The position numbers were made by a program, and so were the translations under genes. A stretch of DNA of 64,000 nt from Comamonas fluminis (GTDB lineage Bacteria > Pseudomonadota > Gammaproteobacteria > Burkholderiales > Burkholderiaceae_C): the NCBI RefSeq assembly GCF_019186805.1, contig NZ_CP066783.1, forward strand, positions 124,001 to 188,000, given 5' to 3'. The notes beneath the pieces were generated by a model. It did not search any database. It was not told where the DNA came from and was given only the letters and a program-made list of their open reading frames with translations. Within the stretch, counting starts at the first letter, position 1; every line of letters starts with the position of its first letter. Shown here piece after piece: positions 28,309 to 37,362 of the stretch.

Positions 28309-29351
28309 TGGCTGTCACTTTCAAAATGTCCGGCAAATCTTCGGCCCAGCGCGCGCAGCAGCGGGTTGCGGATAAAGACCAGGTGTTTTGTCATGGTGAA
28401 GTTGGCCCCCAGCTGGGCCTTGACTTCCGGGTCAGTCCAGCCCGCTACATAGTGGGACAGGCCGCGCTCCAGCGCGTATTCGAGATTGACCATCCAGCTC
28501 ACAAAATACAGATTGGCTTCGCGTGCTGCGGGGTAGGACAGGCCTATGTATTTGTCGATCAGCTTGCCGTTTTCTTCAAAGCACAGGTTCCAGCCCAGCA
28601 GGGCATCGCTGTCCAGGTCGCGGTACTCGAACACCATGCCGCCGTTGCTGGCGTCGCGCAGCAGGTCGGCAAAGAAGGCGCGGGTGAGCTTGTCGAAATG
28701 AATCTCGCTTTGCGCGTAGACCGCATCAAACAAGGCGTAGTAGGCATCCACACGCGCATCACTGGCAAAGTTGCAGCCGGTGGGAATGCGATCAATCTTC
28801 AGGCTGGCGCGGCTTTTGAGCTTGCGTTTGAGATTGCTTCTGCGGCTTTTGGACAGGCGTGCCAGATAGTCATCCAGGCTGGCAAAGTTGATGGGCACAT
28901 AGGCCAGCGCCTGGCCTTCGAGGGCAATAAAGCCTTGGCTTGTCAGAGCGCGGGAAAAATCCTTGGCAAAAGCATTGTCCGCATCACTGAGCAGGGGCGA
29001 GGCCTGAGGCAGGTCTTTGACGATGGTGAGCTGGGTACGGCCCGCGCGGGTGCGCAATTGGCCTGCCAGTTGCTCTGCACTCAGGTCTTGCGGCAGCAGT
29101 GCATATTCGCTGACCGTGGTGCCCACAAAGTCGGTCTGCAGGCGCAGCTTGCTGCCCAGCCATCGGCCCCCAGGTAACGACAAAAGACGCGCCTTGAGCG
29201 CGTCATCTGCAGTGGTCAACAAATCGAACGGAGCGGTAAATGCCGGGGCTGGCCAGTCCTGCAACAAGGCAAAGCCTTCTGGAGGATGGCTTGCAAACTG
29301 CGCCAGCAAGCCGCTGGGTTCGAGCTGGTTGCGATAAGGCGTGTTCCTCAT
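28290..29351 (-). CDS. GNAT/FemAB-fold acyltransferase
   Basis: 353 residues, soluble. LDDYLARLSKSRRSNLKRKL followed by an acetyl-CoA-like fold region (VFEYRDLDSDALLGWNLCFE and YIGLSYPAAREANLYFVSWM) matches the BioF2-like acetyltransferase domain found in FemAB and related proteins that transfer acyl groups to amines. It lies between the class III aminotransferase and the arginase-fold gene, overlapping the latter, so an amine made by the aminotransferase could be its acceptor. The chemistry is inferred. Confidence 0.72.
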   Translation of the reverse strand: MRNTPYRNQLEPSGLLAQFASHPPEGFALLQDWPAPAFTAPFDLLTTADDALKARLLSLPGGRWLGSKLRLQTDFVGTTVSEYALLPQDLSAEQLAGQLRTRAGRTQLTIVKDLPQASPLLSDADNAFAKDFSRALTSQGFIALEGQALAYVPINFASLDDYLARLSKSRRSNLKRKLKSRASLKIDRIPTGCNFASDARVDAYYALFDAVYAQSEIHFDKLTRAFFADLLRDASNGGMVFEYRDLDSDALLGWNLCFEENGKLIDKYIGLSYPAAREANLYFVSWMVNLEYALERGLSHYVAGWTDPEVKAQLGANFTMTKHLVFIRNPLLRALGRRFAGHFESDSQWSPPA

Positions 29352-29364
29352 CTCTTCATCGCAA

Positions 29365-29427
29365 AGGGTGCAATCAAATCAATAGCATCAAGTCAGTATA
29401 GATAAATGACTTGACGCTTGTTTGATT
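29365..29427. repeat. Long inverted repeat between aminotransferase and acyltransferase genes
   Basis: Outer arms AATCAAA / TTTGATT (29372-29378, 29421-29427) and inner arms TCAAGTCA / TGACTTGA (29388-29395, 29407-29414) enclose an 11-base loop. It lies in the 88-base gap after the aminotransferase stop. It may act as a partial terminator or processing site inside the cluster. The ATCAAATC arms resemble those at 8519-8548. Confidence 0.6.
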
Positions 29428-29439
29428 TGATTTTCCCTG

Positions 29440-30813
29440 TCAGGCCGCTTTTGCCTTGGTGATGAGCTGATCCAGCAGCACCATGGCTTCGTCGATCTCG
29501 CTGCGCGAAATCATCAGCGAAGGTGCGAAGGTGATCACGTTCTTGTAGTAACCGCCTACGTCCAGCACCAGGCCGCGCTTCTGGCCTTGGTATTCCAGAC
29601 CGCCTTCAAGGCCGATGTCCACCATCTTGTCCAGCAGCGCCTTGTTGGGCGTAAAGCCGTCTTCGGTGCAGATTTCGGCGCGCAGTGCCAGGCCCAGGCC
29701 GTCCACATCGCCGATTTCCTTGTGGCGCTTTTGCAGTTCTTTCAGGCCTTCGAGGAAATAGGCACCCGATTCGCACACTTGCTTGCCGAAGTCCATCTCG
29801 TGGGTCATCTTCATCACTTCCAGACCCAGAGCCGTGCCCAGAGGGTTGGAGGCAAAGGTGGAGTGTGTCGATCCGGGTGGGAACACCGTGGGGTTGATCA
29901 GCTCTTCACGCGCCCACAGGCCGGACAGGGCGTTCAAACCATTGGTCAGCGCCTTGGCAAACACCAGCACGTCGGGCTGGATGCCAAAGTTTTCCACCGA
30001 CCACAGCTTGCCGGTACGCCAGAAGCCCATCTGGATTTCATCGACCACCAGCAGCACGCCGTGATCGTCCAGCACCTTCTTCAGACCAGTGAAGAAGTTG
30101 GCAGGAGGAATGACATAGCCACCTGTGCCCTGAATGGGCTCGATGTAGAAGGCTGCGTATTCGCACTGGTTGGTCTTGGGGTCCCAGACCGCGTGGTATT
30201 CGTTTTCGAACTTGCGACGGAAGTCGGCCACGATGGATTCCGCATACTCCTCTGCCGTCATGCCCTTGGGGCGGCGGAAGGGGTAAGGGAAGGGAATGAA
30301 TTGCGCACGGTCGCTGAAGTGACCGAAGCGGCGACGGTAGCGGTAGCTGGAGGTGATGGAGGACGCACCCAGCGTACGGCCGTGGTAGCCGCCTTCGAAG
30401 GCAAACATCAGGCTCTTGCCGCCGCTGGCGTTACGCACCACCTTCAGCGAGTCTTCAATGGCCTGCGCACCACCCACGTTGAAGTGCACGCGGCCATCAT
30501 TGCCCCATTTGCTCTTGGCGTCTTCGGCGATGAACTTGGCCAGTTCGATCTTGGTGGGGTGCAGGTACTGGCTGGCGACCTGGGGCAGCTCTTGCAACTG
30601 CTCGATCATCTTGGCTTCAAGACGCTTGTTCTTGTAGCCAAAGTTGACGGCCGAGTACCACATCTGCAGATCGAGGTAGGACGTGCCTGCATCGTCGTAC
30701 ATATAGCTGCCATCGCAGCCCGTGAAAATCTTGGGGGGATTGACGTAGTGGACGGTGTCGCCAAACGAGCAGTATTTGGCTTCGTCAGCCAGCAATTGGG
30801 CAGTATTGATCAC
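29440..30813 (-). CDS. Class III PLP-dependent aminotransferase
   Basis: 457 residues. GGAQAIEDSLKVVR, VVDEIQMGFWRTG and VFAKALTNG (PLP lysine) are the class III signatures; GSTHSTFASNPLG completes the active site. Such enzymes transaminate omega-amino acids, diamines or ornithine-like substrates; the exact one is not clear. The start codon is GTG (30811-30813) with a distant GGAG. It is the first gene of a cluster with an acyltransferase and an arginase-fold protein, divergent from the outer-membrane gene at 31064. Confidence 0.9.
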   Translation of the reverse strand: MINTAQLLADEAKYCSFGDTVHYVNPPKIFTGCDGSYMYDDAGTSYLDLQMWYSAVNFGYKNKRLEAKMIEQLQELPQVASQYLHPTKIELAKFIAEDAKSKWGNDGRVHFNVGGAQAIEDSLKVVRNASGGKSLMFAFEGGYHGRTLGASSITSSYRYRRRFGHFSDRAQFIPFPYPFRRPKGMTAEEYAESIVADFRRKFENEYHAVWDPKTNQCEYAAFYIEPIQGTGGYVIPPANFFTGLKKVLDDHGVLLVVDEIQMGFWRTGKLWSVENFGIQPDVLVFAKALTNGLNALSGLWAREELINPTVFPPGSTHSTFASNPLGTALGLEVMKMTHEMDFGKQVCESGAYFLEGLKELQKRHKEIGDVDGLGLALRAEICTEDGFTPNKALLDKMVDIGLEGGLEYQGQKRGLVLDVGGYYKNVITFAPSLMISRSEIDEAMVLLDQLITKAKAA

Positions 30814-31063
30814 AGCAGAAAACGCTCCGCAAAAAGGAATCCGGTCAACGGTATACGGCAGCAGTGTGCGGTTTCAATATTTGCAGGCTGTCGAGCATTT
30901 GTGTGGGAATTGTGGAGAGTCGCCAGTCGTCAAGATGCTTGCCGTATTGACAGCAAAGTGGTGCTGCGTCAATCGGATTTCTGATGGGGCTTGTTGCTCA
31001 ATTGGCACTTCTGTATTCGGTTCAACCCTTGTAGATTGACATCAAATTCCATCGAAACATCCC

Positions 31064-31972
31064 ATGCAACTGAACTTGACTGCCCGGCACAAGAGGCAGC
31101 TCTCCTCTATTTTTCTGATGACGGCGCGCCTGCTTTGCGCACCCGATGAGGGGCTGGCGCCTGTTCAGCATGAGGCCATGGATGATGCAAGCTCCCCGCC
31201 TCCGGGCCTGTACTACCTGGGCTATCTGTTCAATTACCGCAGCAGCGATCTGTATATGCCGGGCAATAATGCGCGCCTGCCCGGTGATGTGCAGCTCAAG
31301 AGCACTAGCGTCATCAACCGGCTGATGTGGATTACCGATCACAAACTGCTGGGGGCGGACTACGGCATGGAGGTCATAGTGCCCATGGCACGCAACTCCC
31401 TGCAATCGCCAACCTATGGCGTTGATCTGAGTGAGTCCGGTGGCGCAGATATCTATGTCAGCCCTCTGATTCTGGGCTGGCATACACCGCGCTGGGATGC
31501 CAGTGTGGGCACTGGCGTCTGGCTGGATAACGCACGCGTGGGCGATGCCTTCCTCGGGCCTGGCGCGGGCTACAAGCGCTACGTCGTCAGCGGCGGGGCT
31601 ACCTACTATCTGGATGAGGCGCGTAGCTGGTCCGCTTCTGCATTGCTGCACTACCAGCACAACGACAGGGCCAGCTATGGCTGGCGGTTTGGCGATCAGG
31701 TCAGCATGGACTGGGGCTTTGGGCGGCGCTGGGGGCCGCTGCAGGCGGGCGTGGTGGGCTACAGCCGCTGGCAGGTACAGCGTGACGAGGGGCTGGGCAC
31801 AGCAGACAGCTATGCGCAAAACCATGCCGTGGGGCTGCAAGCGTCGTACATTTTTCTGCAAGCCAAGATGATGCTGCGCGCAGCGTATTACAAGGAGTTT
31901 GGCGCCAAGGCGGGCAGCCTTCCTGCGACACAGGGCGACCTGCTGCGACTGACGGTGATTAAAGCTTTCTGA
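31064..31972 (+). CDS. Outer-membrane protein of the phenol-degradation (MetA) family, copy 1
   Basis: 302 residues. From about residue 48 (PPPGLYYLGYLFNY) it runs as alternating beta-strand sequence ending in a terminal phenylalanine (VIKAF), as in outer-membrane barrels of the MetA/SphA type, often linked to uptake of aromatic or hydrophobic compounds. It is about 45% identical by eye to the next gene. The N-terminus (RHKRQLSSIFLMTARLLCAP) is a poor signal peptide and no ribosome site is clear, so the start may be wrong or export weakened. Confidence 0.7.
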   Translation: MQLNLTARHKRQLSSIFLMTARLLCAPDEGLAPVQHEAMDDASSPPPGLYYLGYLFNYRSSDLYMPGNNARLPGDVQLKSTSVINRLMWITDHKLLGADYGMEVIVPMARNSLQSPTYGVDLSESGGADIYVSPLILGWHTPRWDASVGTGVWLDNARVGDAFLGPGAGYKRYVVSGGATYYLDEARSWSASALLHYQHNDRASYGWRFGDQVSMDWGFGRRWGPLQAGVVGYSRWQVQRDEGLGTADSYAQNHAVGLQASYIFLQAKMMLRAAYYKEFGAKAGSLPATQGDLLRLTVIKAF

Positions 31973-32136
31973 TCTGATATCGGCCAAGGCGCTGCTTGCC
32001 GGATATGGCAATCCCGGCATAGCTGATGTATGCAAAAGCAGCGCCTGTCTGCGTTTCCCGGCACTTATGCTCTGCGCGCCCATTGACTGGGCATTCATGC
32101 GCAACTCATAAAGCCCGGGGAGACGGGCGTAACACG

Positions 32137-33024
32137 ATGAAAAAGCAAATCACAACCATTGCGCTGGCCACTATGGCCATGTTCAACGCTGCCCATGCAG
32201 AAGGTCACTATGTGCCTGGCGTGGAAGGCATGCAGGCTGCGAGTGCCCCGCCTGCGGGCCTGTACTACATCGGGTATCTGGTCAATTACGACATTCACAG
32301 CTTTCGCGCTCCTGGCTCCAGCAGCAATCTACCGGGAAGCAACAAGGGCAATGTCACGGCGCTGGCAAACCGTCTGGTGTGGATGACGGGAGCCAAAGTC
32401 TTGGGCGCGGACTACGGTGTGGAAACCATCATCCCTGTGATTGGTACCTCGCTGCACATCAACGCCGCTGGCGTGAACGATAACCACACCGGCGTGGGCG
32501 ATGTCTATGTGGGTCCGGTGGTGCTGAGCTGGCATGGCCGCAACTGGGATGCGGTGGGGGCAGCCGGTGTGTGGTTAGACAACGCTCGCGCCAATACGCC
32601 CGCTGACCCTGGCAAGGGCTTCAAGAGCTGGATGCTGACGGGTGGCGGCACCTATTACTTTGATGACGCCAAGAACTGGTCTGGCTCAGCGCTGGCACGC
32701 TATGAGCGCAACACCCGCAACGATGCAGGCCTGCGCTTTGGCAACCAGCTCACGGTGGAGTGGGGCGTGGGCAAGCGCTATGGCGTGATGCAGGGTGGTA
32801 TTGTGGGTTACAGCCAGTGGCAACTGACGAATGACAGCGGCGTGGGCGCAGGCGATGCCAGGAGTGCGCGCCACGCCATTGGTGCCGAGTTCTCCTATGC
32901 CATTCCTTCGCAGAAGATGAACCTCAAGGCCGCGCTGTATCAGGAAGTCAGCGCCAAGGCGGGTTCTCTGGGCCCTCAAGCCAAGGGCACGCTGCTGCGC
33001 TTTGGTCTGGTCAAGGCTTTTTAA
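32137..33024 (+). CDS. Outer-membrane protein of the phenol-degradation (MetA) family, copy 2
   Basis: 295 residues with a clear signal peptide (MKKQITTIALATMAMFNAAHA, cleavage after AHA) and a beta-barrel sequence that ends in FGLVKAF, with terminal Phe. It shares GLYYIGYLVNY, WHGRNWDAVG and AGSLGPQAKG-like blocks with copy 1, so the two arose by tandem duplication. The ATG at 32137 is chosen for the signal peptide; the frame is open upstream to 32026. The cargo is unknown. Confidence 0.82.
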   Translation: MKKQITTIALATMAMFNAAHAEGHYVPGVEGMQAASAPPAGLYYIGYLVNYDIHSFRAPGSSSNLPGSNKGNVTALANRLVWMTGAKVLGADYGVETIIPVIGTSLHINAAGVNDNHTGVGDVYVGPVVLSWHGRNWDAVGAAGVWLDNARANTPADPGKGFKSWMLTGGGTYYFDDAKNWSGSALARYERNTRNDAGLRFGNQLTVEWGVGKRYGVMQGGIVGYSQWQLTNDSGVGAGDARSARHAIGAEFSYAIPSQKMNLKAALYQEVSAKAGSLGPQAKGTLLRFGLVKAF

Positions 33025-33039
33025 ACGCCTGCAGCAGCC

Positions 33040-34953
33040 TCAGTCCAGCGCCACGACTCTGAGCACTTCGGCGCCATAGGCATCGAGCTTTTTGGCGCCC
33101 ATGCCGCTCACCCCTTGCAGCTCTTCCAGACTCCTAGGGTTGAGTTCGGCAATCGCCGTCAGCGTGGCATCGTGAAAGATCACATAGGCGGGCAGGTTGT
33201 GCGACTTGGCCACCTCGGCACGCCAGGCCTTGAGGTTGATGAAGCGCACTTGCGCATCAGGCCCCAGATTGACGGCGGCGGCATTGGCTGCCGACTTCTT
33301 GCTCTGCTTTTTGCTGCGCGATGCGGCTACTGCCTCGCGCAGCTGCACCTGTACCTCGCCCTTGAGTACGGCCCGGGAGCCGGGGGCCAGGCACAGCGTG
33401 TCAAACACATGGCCGCTGTTTTCGCTCACCACCTTGTGCAGGCCCAGAGCCCCCGTGGCCAGCAACTGGCGCATCACGGCGCGCAGCTGTGGCTCGGCAT
33501 ACTCCTTGCCAATGCCGAAGGTGGACACCTTGTCGTGCCCGTACTGCGTGACCTTGTCCGTCACCTTGCCGCGCAGCACATCCATGATGTGGCCTGCGCC
33601 ATAGGTCAGGTTGCTGGCCTCATGCACACGGTAAATGGTGGACAGCAGCTTGCGCGCAGCATCCGTGCCGTCCCATAGCGCTGGCGGCTCCAGGCAGTTG
33701 TCGCAGTTGCCGCATTGCGTTTTGGCCACGGCCTGCAGCGGCCTGCCTTCATCACCGGCAGGGCCCAGGCCGTACTGCTCGCCAAAGTAGGCCAGCAGCC
33801 GCACGCGGCGGCAATCCGTGGCCTCGGCCAAGCCCAGCAGAGCATCGAGCTTGCCGCGCATGACCTGCTTGAATTCTTCTTCGGCCGGGCTTTCGTCAAT
33901 CATGCGGCGCTGATTGACCACGTCAGAAAGGCCATAGGCCATCCATGCGTCCGCAGGCAAGCCATCGCGGCCCGCACGGCCGGTTTCCTGGTAGTAGCCT
34001 TCGATGTTCTTGGGCATGTCCACATGGGCCACAAAGCGCACATCGGGCTTGTTGATGCCCATGCCAAACGCAATCGTGGCGCACATCACCACGCCGTCTT
34101 CGCGCAGAAAGCGGTCCTGATGGTTCTGGCGCATTTCCTGCGGCAGACCGGCGTGGTAGGGCAGGGCGTTGACGCCGTTTTGCACCAGTGTCTGGGCCAG
34201 TTCCTCCACACGCTTGCGCGACTGGCAATAAACCACGCCCGCTTCGCCCTCGTGCTCGCGCTCGATAAAGCGCAGCAGCTGGTTGGTGACGTCTTTTTTC
34301 TCAGCAATCTTGTAGCGGATATTAGGCCGGTCAAAGCTGCTGATGAACTGCTGCGCGGCTTCCAGGTGCAGGCGCTCGATGATGTCGGCGCGGGTCAGTG
34401 CATCGGCCGTGGCAGTCAGCGCAATACGCGGCACGCCGCTGTAGCGCTCGTGCAGGACGGAAAGCGCCCGATATTCGGGGCGGAAGTCATGGCCCCACTG
34501 GCTGACGCAATGGGCTTCATCAATCGCAAACAGCGACAGCTTCCCCTGGGCATGCAGGTCGTCAAGCAGCCCCAGAAAACGCGGCGTGTTCAGCCGCTCT
34601 GGCGCGGCATAGAGCAGGGTGATATCGCCGCTTTGCAGGCGCAGCTCCACGTCCCGTGTTTCGTCGTAGCTGAGGGTGGAGTTCAGATAGGCCGCGCTGA
34701 TACCGGCTTCATGCAGTGCGCCGACTTGATCGTGCATCAGCGCAATCAGCGGCGACACCACAATCGTTACCCCGTGGCCCAGTTGCTGGCGTGCAATGGC
34801 GGGCACTTGATAGCACAGCGATTTGCCACCGCCCGTGGGCATGAGCACCAGCGCATCGCCGCCGTTGATGACATGCGAGACGATGGCCTGCTGGGGGCCA
34901 CGGAATTGCTCGTAGCCAAAAACGGCCTGCAGAATGGATTGCGCGGAAGACAC
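33040..34953 (-). CDS. recQ: ATP-dependent DNA helicase RecQ
   Basis: 637 residues. Helicase motifs I (MPTGGGKSLCYQ), II (DEAHCVSQWGHDF), III and VI (QETGRAGRDG) are followed by the RQC zinc-binding cysteines (TQCGNCDNC) and a C-terminal HRDC domain (ELNPRSLEELQGVSGMG). It unwinds DNA 3' to 5' in recombination and fork repair. Length and order of domains match E. coli RecQ (609). It converges on the outer-membrane gene with 15 bases between stops. Confidence 0.96.
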   Translation of the reverse strand: MSSAQSILQAVFGYEQFRGPQQAIVSHVINGGDALVLMPTGGGKSLCYQVPAIARQQLGHGVTIVVSPLIALMHDQVGALHEAGISAAYLNSTLSYDETRDVELRLQSGDITLLYAAPERLNTPRFLGLLDDLHAQGKLSLFAIDEAHCVSQWGHDFRPEYRALSVLHERYSGVPRIALTATADALTRADIIERLHLEAAQQFISSFDRPNIRYKIAEKKDVTNQLLRFIEREHEGEAGVVYCQSRKRVEELAQTLVQNGVNALPYHAGLPQEMRQNHQDRFLREDGVVMCATIAFGMGINKPDVRFVAHVDMPKNIEGYYQETGRAGRDGLPADAWMAYGLSDVVNQRRMIDESPAEEEFKQVMRGKLDALLGLAEATDCRRVRLLAYFGEQYGLGPAGDEGRPLQAVAKTQCGNCDNCLEPPALWDGTDAARKLLSTIYRVHEASNLTYGAGHIMDVLRGKVTDKVTQYGHDKVSTFGIGKEYAEPQLRAVMRQLLATGALGLHKVVSENSGHVFDTLCLAPGSRAVLKGEVQVQLREAVAASRSKKQSKKSAANAAAVNLGPDAQVRFINLKAWRAEVAKSHNLPAYVIFHDATLTAIAELNPRSLEELQGVSGMGAKKLDAYGAEVLRVVALD

Positions 34954-35100
34954 CGGGTACTCTTAAAACAATAGCTGAATGCGCTTTAATTGACTGGGCT
35001 GGAGGCTGATATCGCTCTAGCCGTGGCGCACGGGATTGGGCTTATTGTGCGCCCGGGTGGGGCGCTGCGCCTGTGCCGGGTTATGGCGGGCCATGCCCGC

Positions 35101-35832
35101 TCAGCCCGCGCCCACGGAGGATGGGGAAAAGTGGGCGTCCAGCTCATACAGATCCGCCGGATAGGTCAGGCGCACAAAAGTAATGGGCAGCGGCCCCGCC
35201 CAGGTGCGCCGGTCGATGACCAGACAGGGGGATGCAACAGCGATCTTGAGCAAGCCTGCTGTTTCCTCGCTCGCGGCCTCGGCGCGAATGCGGTGCTCGG
35301 CAGAACTCCAGGGCACATGGTTGACCATCCAGGAGCTGGGGCTGTGCACGGTGAACATTTCATGCTCGGCATCGGGCACGGACTCCAGATTGATCAGGCG
35401 GTCCTCAATGCAAAACGGGCGCGTGCCCGCCATATGCAGGCACAGCGCATGCACGATGGGGCCCGCCTTGGCCATGCGCATGGCATCCATGTCCTCGCGG
35501 GTGCTGCGGCGCTGGCGGCGGCTGAGCAGCTGGCTGGAATACTCCTGTCCCATGCCGCGCACCACTTCGCGCAGATCGGGAATCTCCAGCACGGCCGAGC
35601 TGGTGTGCGGGCGCGTGACAAAGCTGCCCGCCTTGCGCTTGCGCTCCAGCAAGCCTGCCTGCGCCAGTTGCGTCAGCACCTTGTTGACCGTCATGCGCGA
35701 GCAGCCATAGTGCGCCGTCAGTTCCATCTCTGAAGGAATGCGGTAACCGGGCGGCCAGCGGCCACTGAGAATGTTCTGCTCGATCTCGGTCAGGATCTGG
35801 CCGTGCAGCGACATGGAGGAGTTTTTGTCCAT
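35101..35832 (-). CDS. hutC: GntR-family regulator, HutC-like
   Basis: 243 residues. N-terminal winged helix with PSEMELTAHYGCSRMTVNKVLTQ, then a UTRA ligand domain. Sequence order and the hutG gene nearby (37363) point to HutC, the repressor of histidine use that responds to urocanate. Start at the ATG 35830-35832; a second ATG lies six codons later. Other hut genes (hutH, hutU, hutI, hutF) are not in this window. Confidence 0.82.
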   Translation of the reverse strand: MDKNSSMSLHGQILTEIEQNILSGRWPPGYRIPSEMELTAHYGCSRMTVNKVLTQLAQAGLLERKRKAGSFVTRPHTSSAVLEIPDLREVVRGMGQEYSSQLLSRRQRRSTREDMDAMRMAKAGPIVHALCLHMAGTRPFCIEDRLINLESVPDAEHEMFTVHSPSSWMVNHVPWSSAEHRIRAEAASEETAGLLKIAVASPCLVIDRRTWAGPLPITFVRLTYPADLYELDAHFSPSSVGAG

Positions 35833-35979
35833 ATGGCAATTACACCAGAGGAAGCGTCGCTTTCCCACGGGCAATTGACGGATTGTGGCTGGTACTGACG
35901 GCAGGAATGGGCGCTGCGCCGCACAATCGATGCATTGGTCCTGGCGGCAGCGTGCTGCGGGACTGCGAAAGGCTAGCTG

Positions 35980-37362
35980 ATGTCCCAAGAACAATTTCTC
36001 TCTGAACTGATTTCCACCCTGGGCGCTGATGTGGCGCAGGCTGCGGCAGATGTGCCCGAGCGCTACTGGACGGACTGGAGCGGCACACCGCCCCAGCAGC
36101 CGCTGGCACTGGTGCGCCCGCGCAGTACCGAGGACGTGAGTGCCCTGCTGCGTCTGTGCTCGGCGCATGGCGTTGCCGTCGTGCCGCAGGGCGGCCTGAC
36201 TGGTCTGGCGGGTGCTGCCGTGCCCACCGAGGGCGCAGTGGCCGTGTCACTGGAGCGGCTCAACGTCATTGAAGACATCAACACCCGCACAGGCCTGATG
36301 CAGGTGCAGGCAGGTGTCACGCTGCAAAACGTGCAAGAGGCGGCGGTGAATGCAGGCATGGTGTTTGGCGTGGACCTGGGCGCGCGCGGCAGCTGCCAGA
36401 TTGGCGGCAATGTCTCCACCAATGCGGGCGGCAACGGCGTGCTGCAGCACGGCATGATGCGCGAGCAGGTGCTGGGTCTGGAAGTGGTGCTGGCCGATGG
36501 CTCGGTGCTGCCCATGCTGCGCCCCATGATCAAGAACAACACGGGCTACGACCTCAAGCAGTTCTTCATTGGCGCGGAAGGCACGCTGGGCATCATCACC
36601 CGCGTGCTGCTGCGTCTGCGCCCCGCGCCACAGGCCACGGCCACCACGCTGGTGGCTATGCCTGACTTTGATTCCGCACTGGCCGTGCTGCAGCGCATGC
36701 AAGCCCGCTTTGGCCACAGCGTGGCGGCGTACGAGCTGATGTGGGACAGCTTTGTGCAGGCCTCGCTGTCATGGCTCAAGCTGTCGGCACCGTTTGCCGA
36801 TCGTCATCCGCTGCTGGCGCTGATCAATGTGGATGGCAAGAGCGAAGCACAGTTGCAGGAAGATATTGGGCAGGTGCTGGAAGAAGCCATGGAAGCGGGC
36901 GAAGTGGTGGACGCCATCGTGGCCCAGTCCGTAGCCCAGGCCCAGACGCTGTGGAAGCTGCGCGAAGCCCCGGCAGAGCTGAACAACAATATGCACCCTG
37001 CTATCAACTTCGATGTGAGCCTGCCGCAGGCCGACATTGGCCGATTTGCGGATGCCTGCGAAGCCGCCTTCAGCGCCCGCTGGCCGCAGAAACATGCGCT
37101 GTACTTCGGCCATGTGGGCGACGGCAATCTGCACGTATCAGTGGATGGCGCCACCGTGAATGGCGAGTGCGAAGCGGTGGAGGACGAGCTGTACCGTCTG
37201 GTGGGCGAGTTCAAGGGCAGCGTCTCGGCAGAGCACGGCATTGGCCTGCACAAAAAGCCCTATCTGAACCACAGCCGCACGCCCGCCGAGCTGGCTGCCA
37301 TGCGCGCCATCAAGCAGGCGCTGGACCCGCTGGGCCTGATGAACCCCGGCAAGGTGTTCTGA
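35980..37362 (+). CDS. FAD-linked oxidase of the GlcD / D-2-hydroxyglutarate dehydrogenase family
   Basis: 460 residues. The FAD-binding PCMH domain has VVPQGGLTGLAGAAVP and IGGNVSTNAGG; the C-terminal domain has FGHVGDGNLHVS and the metal-binding end SAEHGIGLHKKPYL. This layout oxidises D-2-hydroxy acids such as 2-hydroxyglutarate, lactate or glycolate. The sequence (GGLTGL, short N-terminus) looks closer to D2HGDH than to E. coli GlcD. It lies between hutC and hutG, ending exactly where hutG begins. It could also supply the missing GlcD for glcEF at 53.6-56.0 kb. Confidence 0.87.
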   Translation: MSQEQFLSELISTLGADVAQAAADVPERYWTDWSGTPPQQPLALVRPRSTEDVSALLRLCSAHGVAVVPQGGLTGLAGAAVPTEGAVAVSLERLNVIEDINTRTGLMQVQAGVTLQNVQEAAVNAGMVFGVDLGARGSCQIGGNVSTNAGGNGVLQHGMMREQVLGLEVVLADGSVLPMLRPMIKNNTGYDLKQFFIGAEGTLGIITRVLLRLRPAPQATATTLVAMPDFDSALAVLQRMQARFGHSVAAYELMWDSFVQASLSWLKLSAPFADRHPLLALINVDGKSEAQLQEDIGQVLEEAMEAGEVVDAIVAQSVAQAQTLWKLREAPAELNNNMHPAINFDVSLPQADIGRFADACEAAFSARWPQKHALYFGHVGDGNLHVSVDGATVNGECEAVEDELYRLVGEFKGSVSAEHGIGLHKKPYLNHSRTPAELAAMRAIKQALDPLGLMNPGKVF

